From: Bacteroidales bacterium
GTDB lineage: Bacteria > Bacteroidota > Bacteroidia > Bacteroidales > G3-4614
NCBI GenBank assembly: GCA_017521245.1
Contig: JAFXDI010000002.1
Coordinates: 1-32,289 of the forward strand
Reading direction: 5' to 3'
DNA length: 32,289 nucleotides
Each line of letters opens with the position of its first letter. The first letter of the stretch is position 1. Below the pieces are notes generated by a model, which searched no databases, had not been told where the DNA came from, and was given only the letters and a program-made list of their open reading frames with translations. Position numbers and translations under genes: made by a program. Positions 24,349 through 32,289 of this stretch are shown in pieces.

Positions 24349-24987
24349 ATGAAAATTTCTAAATTGGTAGTGTTTAAATCTGCCGTAATGGCAGGTATCA
24401 CAATTGGAATAGCAGGTTGGGGCTATTTGGCAACCACAAATATAATTGGAGCAGTATTGTTTGCATTTGGGCTATTGACAGTTGTTAGTTATAAGATGAA
24501 GTTATATACAGGAACTGCTGGGTTTGTAGAGTTTAGGGGTGATAACAATAAACTACAAATAATAAAACCTTTGGCAGAACTATTACTTGTTCTTGTTGGA
24601 AATATAATAGGTTGTTTATTAGTTGGTTTATTGGCACGATTAAGTCCGCTTGAATTAACTCAGGCTGCACAAAATATTTTGGAAGGTCGTTTGGCTATTG
24701 GTGCTATACGAGGCGGATTGTTGGCAATTGGTTGCGGTTTTATTATGACTACTGCTGTTACATTTGCACGTAAAGGTCAATATCTCCCACTCCTTTTTGG
24801 TGTACCTTTGTTTATTGTTTGCGGGTTCCCTCACTGTGTTGCCGATGCGTTCTATTATCTTACAGTGCCATTTGATTTTATAAGTAACAATATTGGAGAT
24901 GTATTACTATTTTATATTTCAATAGTGTTTGGTAATTTCATAGGATGCAATCTTTATAGAATTGTAATGAAGAGTAATCCTGAATAA
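24349..24987 (+). CDS. Formate/nitrite transporter (FNT) family channel
   Basis: A membrane protein of 212 residues with six hydrophobic segments. KLYTGTAGFVEF near residue 65 aligns with the first FNT pore loop. CGFPHCVADAFYYL near 162 is the second half-motif, with the central His conserved in the pentameric FNT channels (FocA, NirC). FNT proteins move formate, nitrite, hydrosulfide or lactate across the inner membrane. It is shorter than FocA and lacks long tails. Formate is a likely substrate in an anaerobic Bacteroidales and purU in this window makes formate, but the actual ion is not determined. It is first gene of a tight operon. Confidence 0.82.
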   Translation: MKISKLVVFKSAVMAGITIGIAGWGYLATTNIIGAVLFAFGLLTVVSYKMKLYTGTAGFVEFRGDNNKLQIIKPLAELLLVLVGNIIGCLLVGLLARLSPLELTQAAQNILEGRLAIGAIRGGLLAIGCGFIMTTAVTFARKGQYLPLLFGVPLFIVCGFPHCVADAFYYLTVPFDFISNNIGDVLLFYISIVFGNFIGCNLYRIVMKSNPE

Positions 24988-24996
24988 GTTAAAGTG

Positions 24997-25620
24997 ATGA
25001 TACGTAGATATTTTATATTTCCAATACTCTCCATTATTGTATTTCTTATTGGGGCTTGTAAACAAAAGTCAATCACGTTTAACGATTCTGAGATTGATAT
25101 AATTACCGCATTCAAAGGCTCTATAATGCCTTTGGTAACTATTAATTCTGAAACAGATTCTCTTTTCTTAAGAAAGGTTTCTACTCCACTAAATATTGCT
25201 GATGTTAAGAGTGAATATTTTATCTCTTTAGCAAACTCTATGTTATTGACTGTCACTAACCCAGAAAACGAAGGTGTGGGCATAGCAGCACCTCAAGTTG
25301 GCGTTAGCAAACAATTAATTGCTGTTCAACGTATTGATAAAGAGGGAGAGCCTTTTGAGTTTTATGTAAATCCTAAGATAGTTTCATTTTTAGGCGATAA
25401 AAAAACTGGAGGAGAAGGTTGTTTGTCTGTTCCAGGACTGAAAGGTTTGGTTGACAGATACCAAGAAATAGTGATTGAGTATAATGATATTGAGGATTTT
25501 AAGATTAAATCAGATACTATTGAGGGTTTTACTGCTGTTATTTTCCAACACGAGATAGATCATCTTAATGGTATTCTCTATATTGATAAGGCAAATAACC
25601 TAACTGATAAAACAGAATAA
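24997..25620 (+). CDS. def: Peptide deformylase with lipoprotein signal peptide
   Basis: It has all three deformylase motifs in order: GVGIAAPQVG (about residue 92), GEGCLSVPG with the metal-binding Cys (about 141), and FQHEIDHLNG with the two His ligands and catalytic Glu (about 184). The N-terminus is unusual. MIRRYFIFPILSIIVFLIGA followed by Cys21 is a type II (lipoprotein) signal peptide, and the extra region before motif 1 is about 60 residues longer than in cytosolic enzymes. The protein is thus predicted to be exported and lipid-anchored, whereas N-formyl-Met removal on ribosomes is cytosolic. A GTG at 24994 is directly before the chosen ATG. It lies 9 bases after the FNT gene and 2 before the chromate transporter. 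Confidence 0.9.
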   Translation: MIRRYFIFPILSIIVFLIGACKQKSITFNDSEIDIITAFKGSIMPLVTINSETDSLFLRKVSTPLNIADVKSEYFISLANSMLLTVTNPENEGVGIAAPQVGVSKQLIAVQRIDKEGEPFEFYVNPKIVSFLGDKKTGGEGCLSVPGLKGLVDRYQEIVIEYNDIEDFKIKSDTIEGFTAVIFQHEIDHLNGILYIDKANNLTDKTE

Positions 25621-25622
25621 TA

Positions 25623-26189
25623 ATGAGTAAATCAATTTCAAAAACTATATTTGAACTGTTTTTGACATTCTTCAAAATTGGAGCTTTTACCTTTGGTGGT
25701 GGTTGGGTAATGATTGCTATGATGGAGAAGGATATTGTTGATAAACATAAGTGGTTTACCAAAGAGGAGTTTATTGATAATCTTGCTATTGCTCAATCTA
25801 TGCCGGGTATATTAGCCGTAAATATGGCTGTATTAGTGGGTAATAAAATTGCAAAGAAATGGGGTGCTTTTTATTCGGCATTAGGAACAATCCTCCCCTC
25901 TTTTATTGTAATACTTACAATTGCAATATTTTTTGTTACCATAAATGATAATCCTATTGTGGAGAGAGTATTTAAGGGTATAAGGCCTGCTGTTGTGGCT
26001 CTTATTATTGCACCTGTTTTTACTACTGCAAAATCGGCTAAAATAAATATTAAGAATTTTTGGGTGCCTTTGTCAACTGCGCTATTGATTACATTTTGCG
26101 GATTCTCTCCTATTGTTTTCATTGCACTTGCAATAGTTTATGGTATTGCAAGATGTTATTTTAGTAACAGAGAAACTAAAACTGAATAA
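25623..26189 (+). CDS. Chromate transporter, N-terminal-type half protein
   Basis: 188 residues, one CHR domain of about six hydrophobic segments, starting with FFKIGAFTFGGGWVMIAMME. The GGG loop and the AIAQSMPGILAVNMAVLVG stretch are the CHR signature. Short-chain CHR proteins work as pairs encoded side by side, and the next gene is the partner (2-base gap). They are proton-linked anion exporters or importers; chromate is only the named substrate, and in a gut anaerobe the physiological anion is probably different. Confidence 0.88.
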   Translation: MSKSISKTIFELFLTFFKIGAFTFGGGWVMIAMMEKDIVDKHKWFTKEEFIDNLAIAQSMPGILAVNMAVLVGNKIAKKWGAFYSALGTILPSFIVILTIAIFFVTINDNPIVERVFKGIRPAVVALIIAPVFTTAKSAKINIKNFWVPLSTALLITFCGFSPIVFIALAIVYGIARCYFSNRETKTE

Positions 26190-26191
26190 CT

Positions 26192-26737
26192 ATGATATAT
26201 ATAAATTTACTAATTGCTTATTTGAAAATTGGATTATTCGGTTTTGGAGGTGGCTATGCAATGTTATCTTTAATTCAACATGAGGTTGTTGATGTTATCC
26301 ATTACGGGGAGACTCAACCTTGGCTTACATTGCAGGAGTTTACTGATATTGTTGCTATATCACAAATGTCGCCAGGTCCTATTGGAATAAATAGTGCAAC
26401 CTATATCGGATATAAAGTTACAGGAACTGTTTTAGGTTCTATTATAGCAACAATTGCAGTTTGTTTACCATCATTCATTTTGGTGCTGATAGTAGGTAAG
26501 ATACTTCTAAAGAAGAGAGATAATATATACATAAAGAGTATATTCAATGCAATTAGGCCAGTTGTTGTTGGATTAATAGCCTCGGCGGCTCTGTTGTTAA
26601 TGAATAAAGAGAATTTTCCTGATTATACAATAAGTATTGTAATTTGTTTAGTGGCATTCCTTTTAGTTAGGTATGCAAAATTACATCCAATTTTAATAGT
26701 GATTCTTGCAGGAGTTGCAGGTTATTTACTTTACTGA
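26192..26737 (+). CDS. Chromate transporter, C-terminal-type half protein
   Basis: 181 residues, second CHR domain: LKIGLFGFGGGYAMLSLIQH near the start and ISQMSPGPIGINSATYIG near residue 65, with PSFILVLIVG and a C-terminal pair of helices. This sequence type (with the PGP motif) corresponds to the second half of full-length ChrA. It lies 2 bases after its partner and 2 bases before folC and is likely translationally coupled to both. Confidence 0.88.
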   Translation: MIYINLLIAYLKIGLFGFGGGYAMLSLIQHEVVDVIHYGETQPWLTLQEFTDIVAISQMSPGPIGINSATYIGYKVTGTVLGSIIATIAVCLPSFILVLIVGKILLKKRDNIYIKSIFNAIRPVVVGLIASAALLLMNKENFPDYTISIVICLVAFLLVRYAKLHPILIVILAGVAGYLLY

Positions 26738-26739
26738 TT

Positions 26740-28029
26740 ATGACATACGAAGAGACAATAAATTATTTATATACACGACTTCCATTATATCAAAAAGAGG
26801 GAACTAAAGCATATAAACCCGGATTGCAAAATATTGAGGCATTAGATTCTTTGTGTAATCACCCACATAAAAAATTTGCAACAATTCATGTTGCAGGAAG
26901 TAATGGTAAAGGGTCAGTGTCGCATACTATTGCAGCAATTCTTCAAAGTGCAGGATATAAAACTGGTTTATATACTTCGCCACATTTAACTGATTTCAGA
27001 GAGAGAATAAGGGTTAATGGTAATAAGATTTCAGAGAATTATGTAGTAGATTTTACTGAGAAGTACCGAAACGAAGCAGAGAAGATAAGTCCATCATTCT
27101 TTGAATGGGTAACAGAATTGGCGTTTACATATTTTGCTGAACAAGAGGTTGATATTGCTGTAATAGAGACAGGTTTGGGAGGCAGATTGGATAGTACAAA
27201 TATTATCTCCCCTATTCTATCAATAATTACGAATATCAGTTTAGAACACACATATTTGCTTGGAGATACATACACTGCAATTGCAACAGAAAAAGCAGGA
27301 ATAATAAAACCTGATACCCCTGTTGTTATTGGCGAATGGGATGATAGATATGCAAATGTCTTTATAGAAAAGGCAAAGGAGTGTAATTCTAAAATAGCAT
27401 TTGCAGAAAAGAATATTCTTTTAAATAGTTATCAATATTTAGATGAAGGTAAACTAAAATTGGAGTTCGATAATTACAATGAACTCATATTTGGTTTAGG
27501 AGGAATTTATCAATTAAAAAATGCTGTAACTATACTACAATCAGTTGAATATATAAAAGAGAGCGGATATAGTATCTCTGATGTAAATATCCGTAAAGGT
27601 TTTGCAAATGTTACAACACTTACAGGATTACGAGGCAGATGGGAGATTTTGAGAACTTCGCCAAAAGTTATATGCGATACTGGCCATAATGTTGGAGGTA
27701 TAACATATACTGCAAGACAGATAGCAGAACAGAGTAGCGGAACATTACATATTGTTTTTGGTATGGTAAATGATAAAGATACAGAGGGTGTTGTAATGTT
27801 ATTGCCAAAAGATGCAAAATATTACTTTACCCAGCCATCGGGGCAAAGAGCAATGTGTGTTGAAACTTTTGAGGCAATAGCATCAAAGTATAATCTTAAA
27901 GGTGAGATATTTAAAACAGTAGCAGAAGCATACACAAAAGCCTTAAATAACGCAACTCCTAACGATACTATATATGTTGGAGGTAGTACCTTTATAGTTG
28001 CGGATCTATTGCAATTTGTTGAGGGTTAA
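26740..28029 (+). CDS. folC: Dihydrofolate/folylpolyglutamate synthase
   Basis: A Mur-ligase-family enzyme of 429 residues that joins glutamate to dihydropteroate and extends folate polyglutamate tails. The P-loop is HVAGSNGKGSVSHT (about residue 50), then GLYTSPHLTDFRERI, VIETGLGGRLDSTN, and ITNISLEHTYLLGDT with the Mg-binding His. The C-domain shows LRGRWEIL and the late CDTGHNVGG. It is last gene of the operon, followed by a 10-bp stem hairpin. Confidence 0.96.
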   Translation: MTYEETINYLYTRLPLYQKEGTKAYKPGLQNIEALDSLCNHPHKKFATIHVAGSNGKGSVSHTIAAILQSAGYKTGLYTSPHLTDFRERIRVNGNKISENYVVDFTEKYRNEAEKISPSFFEWVTELAFTYFAEQEVDIAVIETGLGGRLDSTNIISPILSIITNISLEHTYLLGDTYTAIATEKAGIIKPDTPVVIGEWDDRYANVFIEKAKECNSKIAFAEKNILLNSYQYLDEGKLKLEFDNYNELIFGLGGIYQLKNAVTILQSVEYIKESGYSISDVNIRKGFANVTTLTGLRGRWEILRTSPKVICDTGHNVGGITYTARQIAEQSSGTLHIVFGMVNDKDTEGVVMLLPKDAKYYFTQPSGQRAMCVETFEAIASKYNLKGEIFKTVAEAYTKALNNATPNDTIYVGGSTFIVADLLQFVEG

Positions 28030-28050
28030 GATTTTGATTATATAATTAAT

Positions 28051-28078
28051 TGAGGGTGAGTTATACGGCTCACCCTCA
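28051..28078. terminator. Hairpin between folC and the OmpA gene
   Basis: Arms TGAGGGTGAG and CTCACCCTCA form a perfect 10-bp stem with an 8-base loop. T-tracts are weak on both sides, but its position between convergent genes fits a bidirectional terminator. Confidence 0.75.
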
Positions 28079-28115
28079 TATTTTAGATGTAGATATATTT
28101 ATAGAATAATAATCC

Positions 28116-29312
28116 TTATTTCATTTCGCAACTCTTAAAAACTACTACCCTATTCCATGAGTTGTTTTGAGGATATGGTTGCGTAGTGCTTCCGTTTGCA
28201 ATAAGTTTCAAGCGAGATGAGTCTATTTTGTAATTCTTTACAAGAATATCTATTACCTTATTTGCTCGTTGTTCGCTGAGTTTTTTATTATACTTCTCTG
28301 AACCCGTATCTCTGTCTGCATATCCAGTTACCATAACATAGCATTTGGGGTTTGCTTTCATCCATTCTGCAATATTATATATATTTATCATCTCCTCATC
28401 GGTTACTACACTGCTATTTAATGCAAACCTAACGGCAGAGGTTAGATGTGTGTCGCAAGGAGATGGCTTCTCTGTTATAACTTTAGGCTTTTGTGCCAAC
28501 TCATTCTTTAGACGTTTATTCTCTAATTTTAGAGTGGCATTTTCTGCTTCAACCATATTATCCTCTTCTCGTAACGCATTAACTTCTGCATTCAAAGCCT
28601 CACGAGCAAACATTTCACTAACAGGATTATATGAACCAAATTTTCTTCCTCCAAAGTTAAAGGTCAAACCTCCTAACATTGCCAATGATGCTTCTGCTCT
28701 TTTACTTTTAACCACACCATTGTATCCATCAGAAAGTATATTTACTTTACCTTCTAAGAATAGGTCAACAGTTCGGCATAACCTAACATTAAATCGCATA
28801 CCTGTTGAGATAGCAAAACTTAGAGTTTTACCCAAAGGATTTCTAAATGCGTAGTTACTTGCAAATCCAACGTATGGGATAACTGATACAATCCGATATG
28901 GATCATATCCTCCAATAGTATTAGTCATATTCCACATAAAGTCTCCTGCTAATGATACATTTTTATAATGAAGAATATTACTCTCTTCAGGATATCTTAT
29001 TCTTAACTCACCACCAGTTGCCGATAAACGTAATCCCCAATGAGGGTTAAACCATTTTCCAAAATCAACTGTCATTGAAAGAGAAAACATTGCATTACCT
29101 TTATTTTCGGTAAATAATGTTTGTACTCCTGCTCCCATTGACATAAACCAGTTATCACGAGGAGAAGGTGAATAGTAGTATGTTCTACCTGCTGGTACAA
29201 AATCAACAACAACAATCTCTTCCTCATCTTGCGGAGAGTTCGCATACGCATTATTGCTGAATAGTGATAGGAATAATCCTATAACAATAAAAGTTAAGTG
29301 TTTTAGTTTCAT
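28116..29312 (-). CDS. OmpA-family outer-membrane protein with coiled coil
   Basis: 398 residues. The signal peptide is MKLKHLTFIVIGLFLSLFSN followed by NAYA, with cleavage likely after AYA. Residues about 50-225 are an eight-strand-type barrel with alternating aromatic residues. A coiled coil follows (about 235-275, EALNAEVNALREEDNMVEA). The C-terminal OmpA domain (about 290-398) has VTGYADRDTGS with the peptidoglycan-binding Asp and LSEQRANKVIDIL with the Arg. It would tie the outer membrane to the cell wall. It stands alone; no exact -7 element was found upstream, only TACTATTG on the minus strand near 29336. Confidence 0.93.
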   Translation of the reverse strand: MKLKHLTFIVIGLFLSLFSNNAYANSPQDEEEIVVVDFVPAGRTYYYSPSPRDNWFMSMGAGVQTLFTENKGNAMFSLSMTVDFGKWFNPHWGLRLSATGGELRIRYPEESNILHYKNVSLAGDFMWNMTNTIGGYDPYRIVSVIPYVGFASNYAFRNPLGKTLSFAISTGMRFNVRLCRTVDLFLEGKVNILSDGYNGVVKSKRAEASLAMLGGLTFNFGGRKFGSYNPVSEMFAREALNAEVNALREEDNMVEAENATLKLENKRLKNELAQKPKVITEKPSPCDTHLTSAVRFALNSSVVTDEEMINIYNIAEWMKANPKCYVMVTGYADRDTGSEKYNKKLSEQRANKVIDILVKNYKIDSSRLKLIANGSTTQPYPQNNSWNRVVVFKSCEMK

Positions 29313-29455
29313 CTTATTAACTTTTTGGGGTTAGACAATAGTAAAACACATAATTTTTGTTTTTTGTTTATAGATTTAGTTTTTAAACATTAATATCAAT
29401 CATAATTAAAGGTAAATTATTTAATGATTTACTATTAAAGTCGTTTTAATTATAC

Positions 29456-29463
29456 TATTTTTG
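29456..29463 (+). promoter_or_regulatory. -7 element for trmD
   Basis: TATTTTTG matches TAnnTTTG, 18 bases before the first ATG. No clear -33 TTTG. Confidence 0.5.
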
Positions 29464-29481
29464 TATAAAAATTTTTAAGAC

Positions 29482-30165
29482 ATGATGCACATTGATATTA
29501 TAACTGTTCTCCCCGAGTTGCTTGATAGCCCACTCAATCATTCTATTCTAAAACGAGCAAAAGAGAAAGGATTGGTAGAGATAAACGTTCACGACCTAAG
29601 AGATTATTCTCTTGATCAACGACACCGCCGTGTTGATGATTATCCTTATGGTGGCGCAGCAGGAATGGTTATGCAAATTGAACCAATTGATAGGGCTATA
29701 ACAGCACTTAAAGAGAAACGTGTATATGATGAGGTTATATATACTTCGCCCGATGGTGAAATGTTTAATCAACCTATGGCAAATACATTATCAATGGCGC
29801 AAAATCTTATAATTTTATGTGGTCATTATAAGGGAATAGATTATAGAATAAGAGAGCATCTGATAACAAAAGAGATCTCAATTGGAGATTATGTACTAAC
29901 AGGAGGTGAACTTGCCGCAGCTGTAATTTGTGATTCGGTTGTTCGCCTTATTCCAGGAGCAATAGGTGATGAACAATCTGCTCTTTCAGATTCGTTCCAA
30001 GATAACTTATTAGCCCCTCCAGTATATACCCGTCCTGCCGAATACAAGGGATGGAGAGTTCCCGATATATTACTTTCGGGACATCAACGAAAAATAGAGG
30101 AGTGGCAACATGAGCAATCTGTTGAAAGGACAAAAAGATTACGACCAGATTTATATCAAGAATAA
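29482..30165 (+). CDS. trmD: tRNA (guanine-37-N1)-methyltransferase
   Basis: A SPOUT-class methyltransferase of 227 residues making m1G37 in tRNA and so preventing +1 frameshifting. It begins [20 protein letters not shown]; either Met may start the protein. It contains [16 protein letters not shown], then the SAM-binding trefoil knot in [15 protein letters not shown] and [16 protein letters not shown], and the late [11 protein letters not shown]. All catalytic elements are present. It is not in the usual rpsP-rimM-trmD-rplS operon; here it is monocistronic with its own promoter and terminator, which is common in Bacteroidetes. Confidence 0.96.
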   Translation: MMHIDIITVLPELLDSPLNHSILKRAKEKGLVEINVHDLRDYSLDQRHRRVDDYPYGGAAGMVMQIEPIDRAITALKEKRVYDEVIYTSPDGEMFNQPMANTLSMAQNLIILCGHYKGIDYRIREHLITKEISIGDYVLTGGELAAAVICDSVVRLIPGAIGDEQSALSDSFQDNLLAPPVYTRPAEYKGWRVPDILLSGHQRKIEEWQHEQSVERTKRLRPDLYQE

Positions 30166-30177
30166 AAATAAAGTCAC

Positions 30178-30210
30178 AAAAAAATATCCTCGCATGAGGA
30201 TATTTTTTTT
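30178..30210. terminator. Bidirectional terminator between trmD and the META lipoprotein
   Basis: An A7TATCCTC arm, GCAT loop and GAGGATAT7 arm: a perfect stem with T-runs on both strands, serving the two convergent genes. Confidence 0.92.
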
Positions 30211-30231
30211 GTTTGTATGTGAGAGTATAAA

Positions 30232-30675
30232 TTATTTTATTTCAGAAGGAATATCTCCATCAAATTTAATGTATTTGATTTCAACATCTTTCTCTTTGTT
30301 TGTTAAAACAAGTTCCTCACCATTAGAAGATATTTTTGCCTCGAAGGTATTTGATAAAGCATTTAGGTAGTTTTGTTCAAATTGCTCTTTATCCTCTCCG
30401 CAAAACATTTTAGTTGAGCCTATATTGTTTATTGTTAACTGAGATTCACTTATAGAGTATTTGCCAATAAACAGATTGCATTGAGTATTTCCTGCTACTG
30501 ATACTGAATCGGTAAATTTTATGAACATATTCATATCTTCGTTTACAGTAGATTCTGTATCGCAAACAAAATCAACTAATTTCCATCCATTTGCCGAAAT
30601 ATTTTCGTATGTAACTTGTTTAGAGGTACAACTTGCAAATGCAATAACCATTGCAATAAAAAAAATTTTTTTCAT
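30232..30675 (-). CDS. META-domain (HslJ-like) lipoprotein
   Basis: 147 residues. MKKIFFIAMVIAFASC is a lipoprotein signal with a good lipobox. The mature part has the META/HslJ layout: NGWKLVDF, then IKFTDSVSVAGNTQCNLFIG, then the NIGSTKMFCGEDKEQFEQNY pattern with a conserved Cys (usually sTkmaC...E..fl), and a C-terminal strand LVLTNKEKD. HslJ-type proteins are envelope stress or heat-shock lipoproteins of unclear mechanism. I use the ATG at 30675; a TTG at 30684 is less likely. It begins 5 bases after the stop of the frameshifted YqaE-type gene and is probably co-transcribed from the promoter at 30869-30900. Confidence 0.88.
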   Translation of the reverse strand: MKKIFFIAMVIAFASCTSKQVTYENISANGWKLVDFVCDTESTVNEDMNMFIKFTDSVSVAGNTQCNLFIGKYSISESQLTINNIGSTKMFCGEDKEQFEQNYLNALSNTFEAKISSNGEELVLTNKEKDVEIKYIKFDGDIPSEIK

Positions 30676-30680
30676 AGAAA

Positions 30681-30835
30681 TCAATTATTATTATTTAAAA
30701 TTATTAATGCTGCAATAACGCCTGGAATCCATCCAAGCATTGTTAATATAAAAACTATTAAAACGATCCACATCCTTTATCTACAACAGCAAGAGGTGGA
30801 AATATTATAGCCAAAAGAACTCTTAGTAAAGACAT
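30681..30835 (-). pseudogene. YqaE/Pmp3-family small membrane protein, one-base frameshift
   Basis: The minus-strand reading starts MSLLRVLLAIIFPPLAVVDK then GCGSF and stops. In the next frame it continues LIVFILTMLGWIPGVIAALI to a stop at 30681. Together these give the complete two-helix UPF0057 (YqaE/Pmp3) fold of about 51 residues. The frames join at a run of four A on the plus strand (30760-30763; TTTT on the coding strand); five would restore the frame. The span is 155 bases, one short of 52 codons. Either the gene is broken, the run is miscounted in the assembly, or expression varies by slippage. It has a good promoter and a lipoprotein gene 5 bases downstream. Confidence 0.85.
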
Positions 30836-30868
30836 AATCCTATTCTATTTGTTAGAAAAATATATATA

Positions 30869-30900
30869 CAAAATTAGTATAAATTGTTGTAGATGGCAAA
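30869..30900 (-). promoter_or_regulatory. Promoter of the YqaE-type gene and META lipoprotein
   Basis: The minus strand has TTTG (30900-30897), 20 bases of spacer and TAATTTTG (30876-30869), a full Bacteroidetes -33/-7 pair, 33 bases upstream of the ATG at 30835. Confidence 0.7.
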
Positions 30901-30926
30901 TTTTATACTCAATATAAGAGTTATAA

Positions 30927-30958
30927 GTTGCATTATTATGCAAATAATCTTAAATTTG
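30927..30958 (+). promoter_or_regulatory. Promoter of the aminotransferase gene
   Basis: GTTG (30927-30930), 20 bases, then TAAATTTG (30951-30958) followed by C. It lies 25 bases before the ATG at 30984 and is divergent from the YqaE promoter. Confidence 0.65.
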
Positions 30959-30983
30959 CAGATTATTTAAAATAGACAAATAG

Positions 30984-32183
30984 ATGCCACAAATATCTAA
31001 TAGAGGGGAAATAATGCCAAAGTCCCCTATCCGAAAACTTGTTCCATTGGCAAACGAAGCCAAGAAGAGAGGAATTAAAGTATATCATTTGAATATTGGA
31101 CAACCAGATATTCATACTCCTGAAGAGGGACTCAATGCCGTACGTAATATCAGTCGTAAAATTCTGGAGTATAGCCCAAGTGAAGGATATTTATCACTAA
31201 GAGAAAAACTTGTTGAATATTATTCGCGTTTTAATATTGAAGTAACAGCAGATGATATTATTGTTACAACAGGAGGCTCGGAGGCAGTGTTATTCTCATT
31301 TATGGCATGTTTAGATCCAGGAGATGAGATTATAGTGCCAGAGCCTGCGTATGCAAACTATATGGCATTTGCAATATCTGCTGGTGCTGTTATACGCACT
31401 ATTCCTTCATCTATTGAAGATGGTTTTGCATTACCATCATTCGACAAATTTGAATCGTTAATAAATGAAAGAACTCGTGGTATATTGATATGTAACCCCA
31501 ATAACCCAACAGGTTATATATATACACCAAAGGAGATGAACAGATTGAGAGATATTGTAAAGAAATATGATCTATTCTTATTCTCTGATGAGGTATATCG
31601 TGAATTTACATATACCTACGCACCATACGTTTCGGCTCTACATCTTGAGGGTATTGATGATAATGTAGTTCTTATTGACTCTGTGTCAAAAAGATATAGT
31701 GAGTGTGGTATTAGAATTGGAGCACTTGTTACAAAAAATAAGGAGTTACGTAATAATGTAATGAAGTTCTGTCAAGCACGTTTGTCTCCCCCACTATTAG
31801 GCCAAATTGTTGCAGAGGCTTCAATTGATGCTTCTCAGGAGTATCTTGATAATACCTATAATGAGTATATTGAACGCCGAAACTTCTTGATAGATGCAAT
31901 AAACAAGATTCCAGGATGTTATACACCAATGCCAATGGGAGCATTCTATACAATGGCGAAGTTGCCTGTTGATGATGCGGATAAATTTTGTGCGTGGTGT
32001 TTAAGTGATTTTGAGTACGAAGGACAAACCGTATATATGGCACCTGGTTCAGGATTTTACACCTCTCCAGGATTAGGAAAAGACCAAGTACGTATAGCAT
32101 ACGCATTAAATAAAGAGGAATTAGCAAAAGCGGTTGTTGTATTAGAAAAAGCATTAGAAGCATATCCGGGTAGAACTCTATGA
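30984..32183 (+). CDS. PLP-dependent aminotransferase, class I/II (aspartate aminotransferase-like)
   Basis: Fold-type I aminotransferase of 399 residues. Visible motifs: LNIGQPDIHTP (about residue 36), TTGGSEAVLFSF for the cofactor phosphate (about 95), ICNPNNPTGYIY with the PLP-contacting Asn (about 172), SDEVYREF with Asp and Tyr (about 203), SVSKRYSECGIRIG with the Schiff-base Lys (about 237), and the C-terminal substrate Arg in VRIAYAL. The start RGEIMPKSPIRKLVPLA is the Bacteroidetes form of AspC/AlaT-like enzymes. The amino-acid substrate is not certain. Its stop overlaps the next gene's ATG (ATGA). Confidence 0.92.
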   Translation: MPQISNRGEIMPKSPIRKLVPLANEAKKRGIKVYHLNIGQPDIHTPEEGLNAVRNISRKILEYSPSEGYLSLREKLVEYYSRFNIEVTADDIIVTTGGSEAVLFSFMACLDPGDEIIVPEPAYANYMAFAISAGAVIRTIPSSIEDGFALPSFDKFESLINERTRGILICNPNNPTGYIYTPKEMNRLRDIVKKYDLFLFSDEVYREFTYTYAPYVSALHLEGIDDNVVLIDSVSKRYSECGIRIGALVTKNKELRNNVMKFCQARLSPPLLGQIVAEASIDASQEYLDNTYNEYIERRNFLIDAINKIPGCYTPMPMGAFYTMAKLPVDDADKFCAWCLSDFEYEGQTVYMAPGSGFYTSPGLGKDQVRIAYALNKEELAKAVVVLEKALEAYPGRTL

Positions 32184-32289
32184 TACTCGAAAAGTACATA
32201 GCAAAAAAAATTAATACCGAAGGTAATCATAAAAAGAGTACTCCTGCTGTTAAAATTGCAACAGTAGGAGTTGCTCTTGGTATAGCAAC
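32180..32289 (+). CDS. FtsX/LolE-like ABC permease (N-terminus only)
   Basis: It starts at an ATG overlapping the stop of the aminotransferase (ATGA) and runs off the window. The 36 visible residues begin MILEKYIAKKI and continue to VKIATVGVALGIA, the typical opening of lipoprotein-releasing or MacB-type FtsX permeases in Bacteroidetes (short cytoplasmic arm, then the first membrane helix). Too little is visible to tell LolC/E from other members. Confidence 0.7.
   Translation, partial: MILEKYIAKKINTEGNHKKSTPAVKIATVGVALGIA

Noticed and set aside
30616..30810. Open frames on the plus strand upstream of the aminotransferase
   Set aside because: They are antisense to the signal peptide of the META lipoprotein and to the YqaE-type gene.
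31729..32199. 156-codon open frame on the minus strand
   Set aside because: It is fully antisense to the aminotransferase, which has intact motifs and a promoter; the translation resembles no family.

Overview
The window is about 32 kb of AT-rich bacterial chromosome, most likely from a member of the order Bacteroidales. The evidence is the gene content (FtsE beside hisIE and lysC, an OmpA protein with a long coiled coil, a ClpC-type unfoldase, lipoproteins) and the promoters. Many genes are preceded by the Bacteroidetes -7 element TAnnTTTG and few by a Shine-Dalgarno sequence. I cannot name the genus.

Layout. Positions 1-708 hold a truncated EamA/DMT permease, divergent from a DUF1295 membrane protein (844-1647). 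Positions 1725-8519 are one tight minus-strand operon: purU, hisH, hisA, hisF, hisIE, ftsE, lysC, lysA. It is read from a promoter at 8542-8549 and ends at a hairpin at 1682-1710. Positions 8565-19330 are an accessory region. Positions 19392-24204 carry two stress genes, clpC and htpG. Positions 24349-28029 are a five-gene plus-strand operon: FNT channel, a lipoprotein-type peptide deformylase, two half-size chromate transporters, and folC. The right end holds an OmpA-family protein, trmD, a META-domain lipoprotein behind a frameshifted YqaE/Pmp3-type gene, a PLP aminotransferase, and the start of a FtsX/LolE-like permease.

The accessory region is the most unusual part. Its core is a minus-strand set: a PLD-SNF2 helicase (15470-18772), an Eco57I-class adenine methylase (12370-15408) and a small protein with a degenerate PD-(D/E)xK-like motif (11424-12206). 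I infer a DNA-modification-based anti-phage system. It lacks the marker genes of BREX, DISARM or a classical type I/III R-M system. To its left are three small genes I do not recognise (9033-9950, 10303-10692, 10995-11318) and three copies of a hairpin element. Two copies are identical over 47 bp, and one is diverged with a compensatory change in the stem.

Upstream of the helicase, two diverged copies of one structured element lie back to back (18841-18935 minus, 19034-19123 plus). They share unpaired sequence blocks, their helices covary, and each ends in a T-run. I consider this the best candidate in the window for an undescribed element.

clpC, htpG and the nuclease-like gene also share a -24/-12 type (sigma-54-like) promoter motif at almost the same distance from their start codons. 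This suggests a stress regulon that includes part of the defence locus. All functional statements come from reading motifs by eye; no database search was run.
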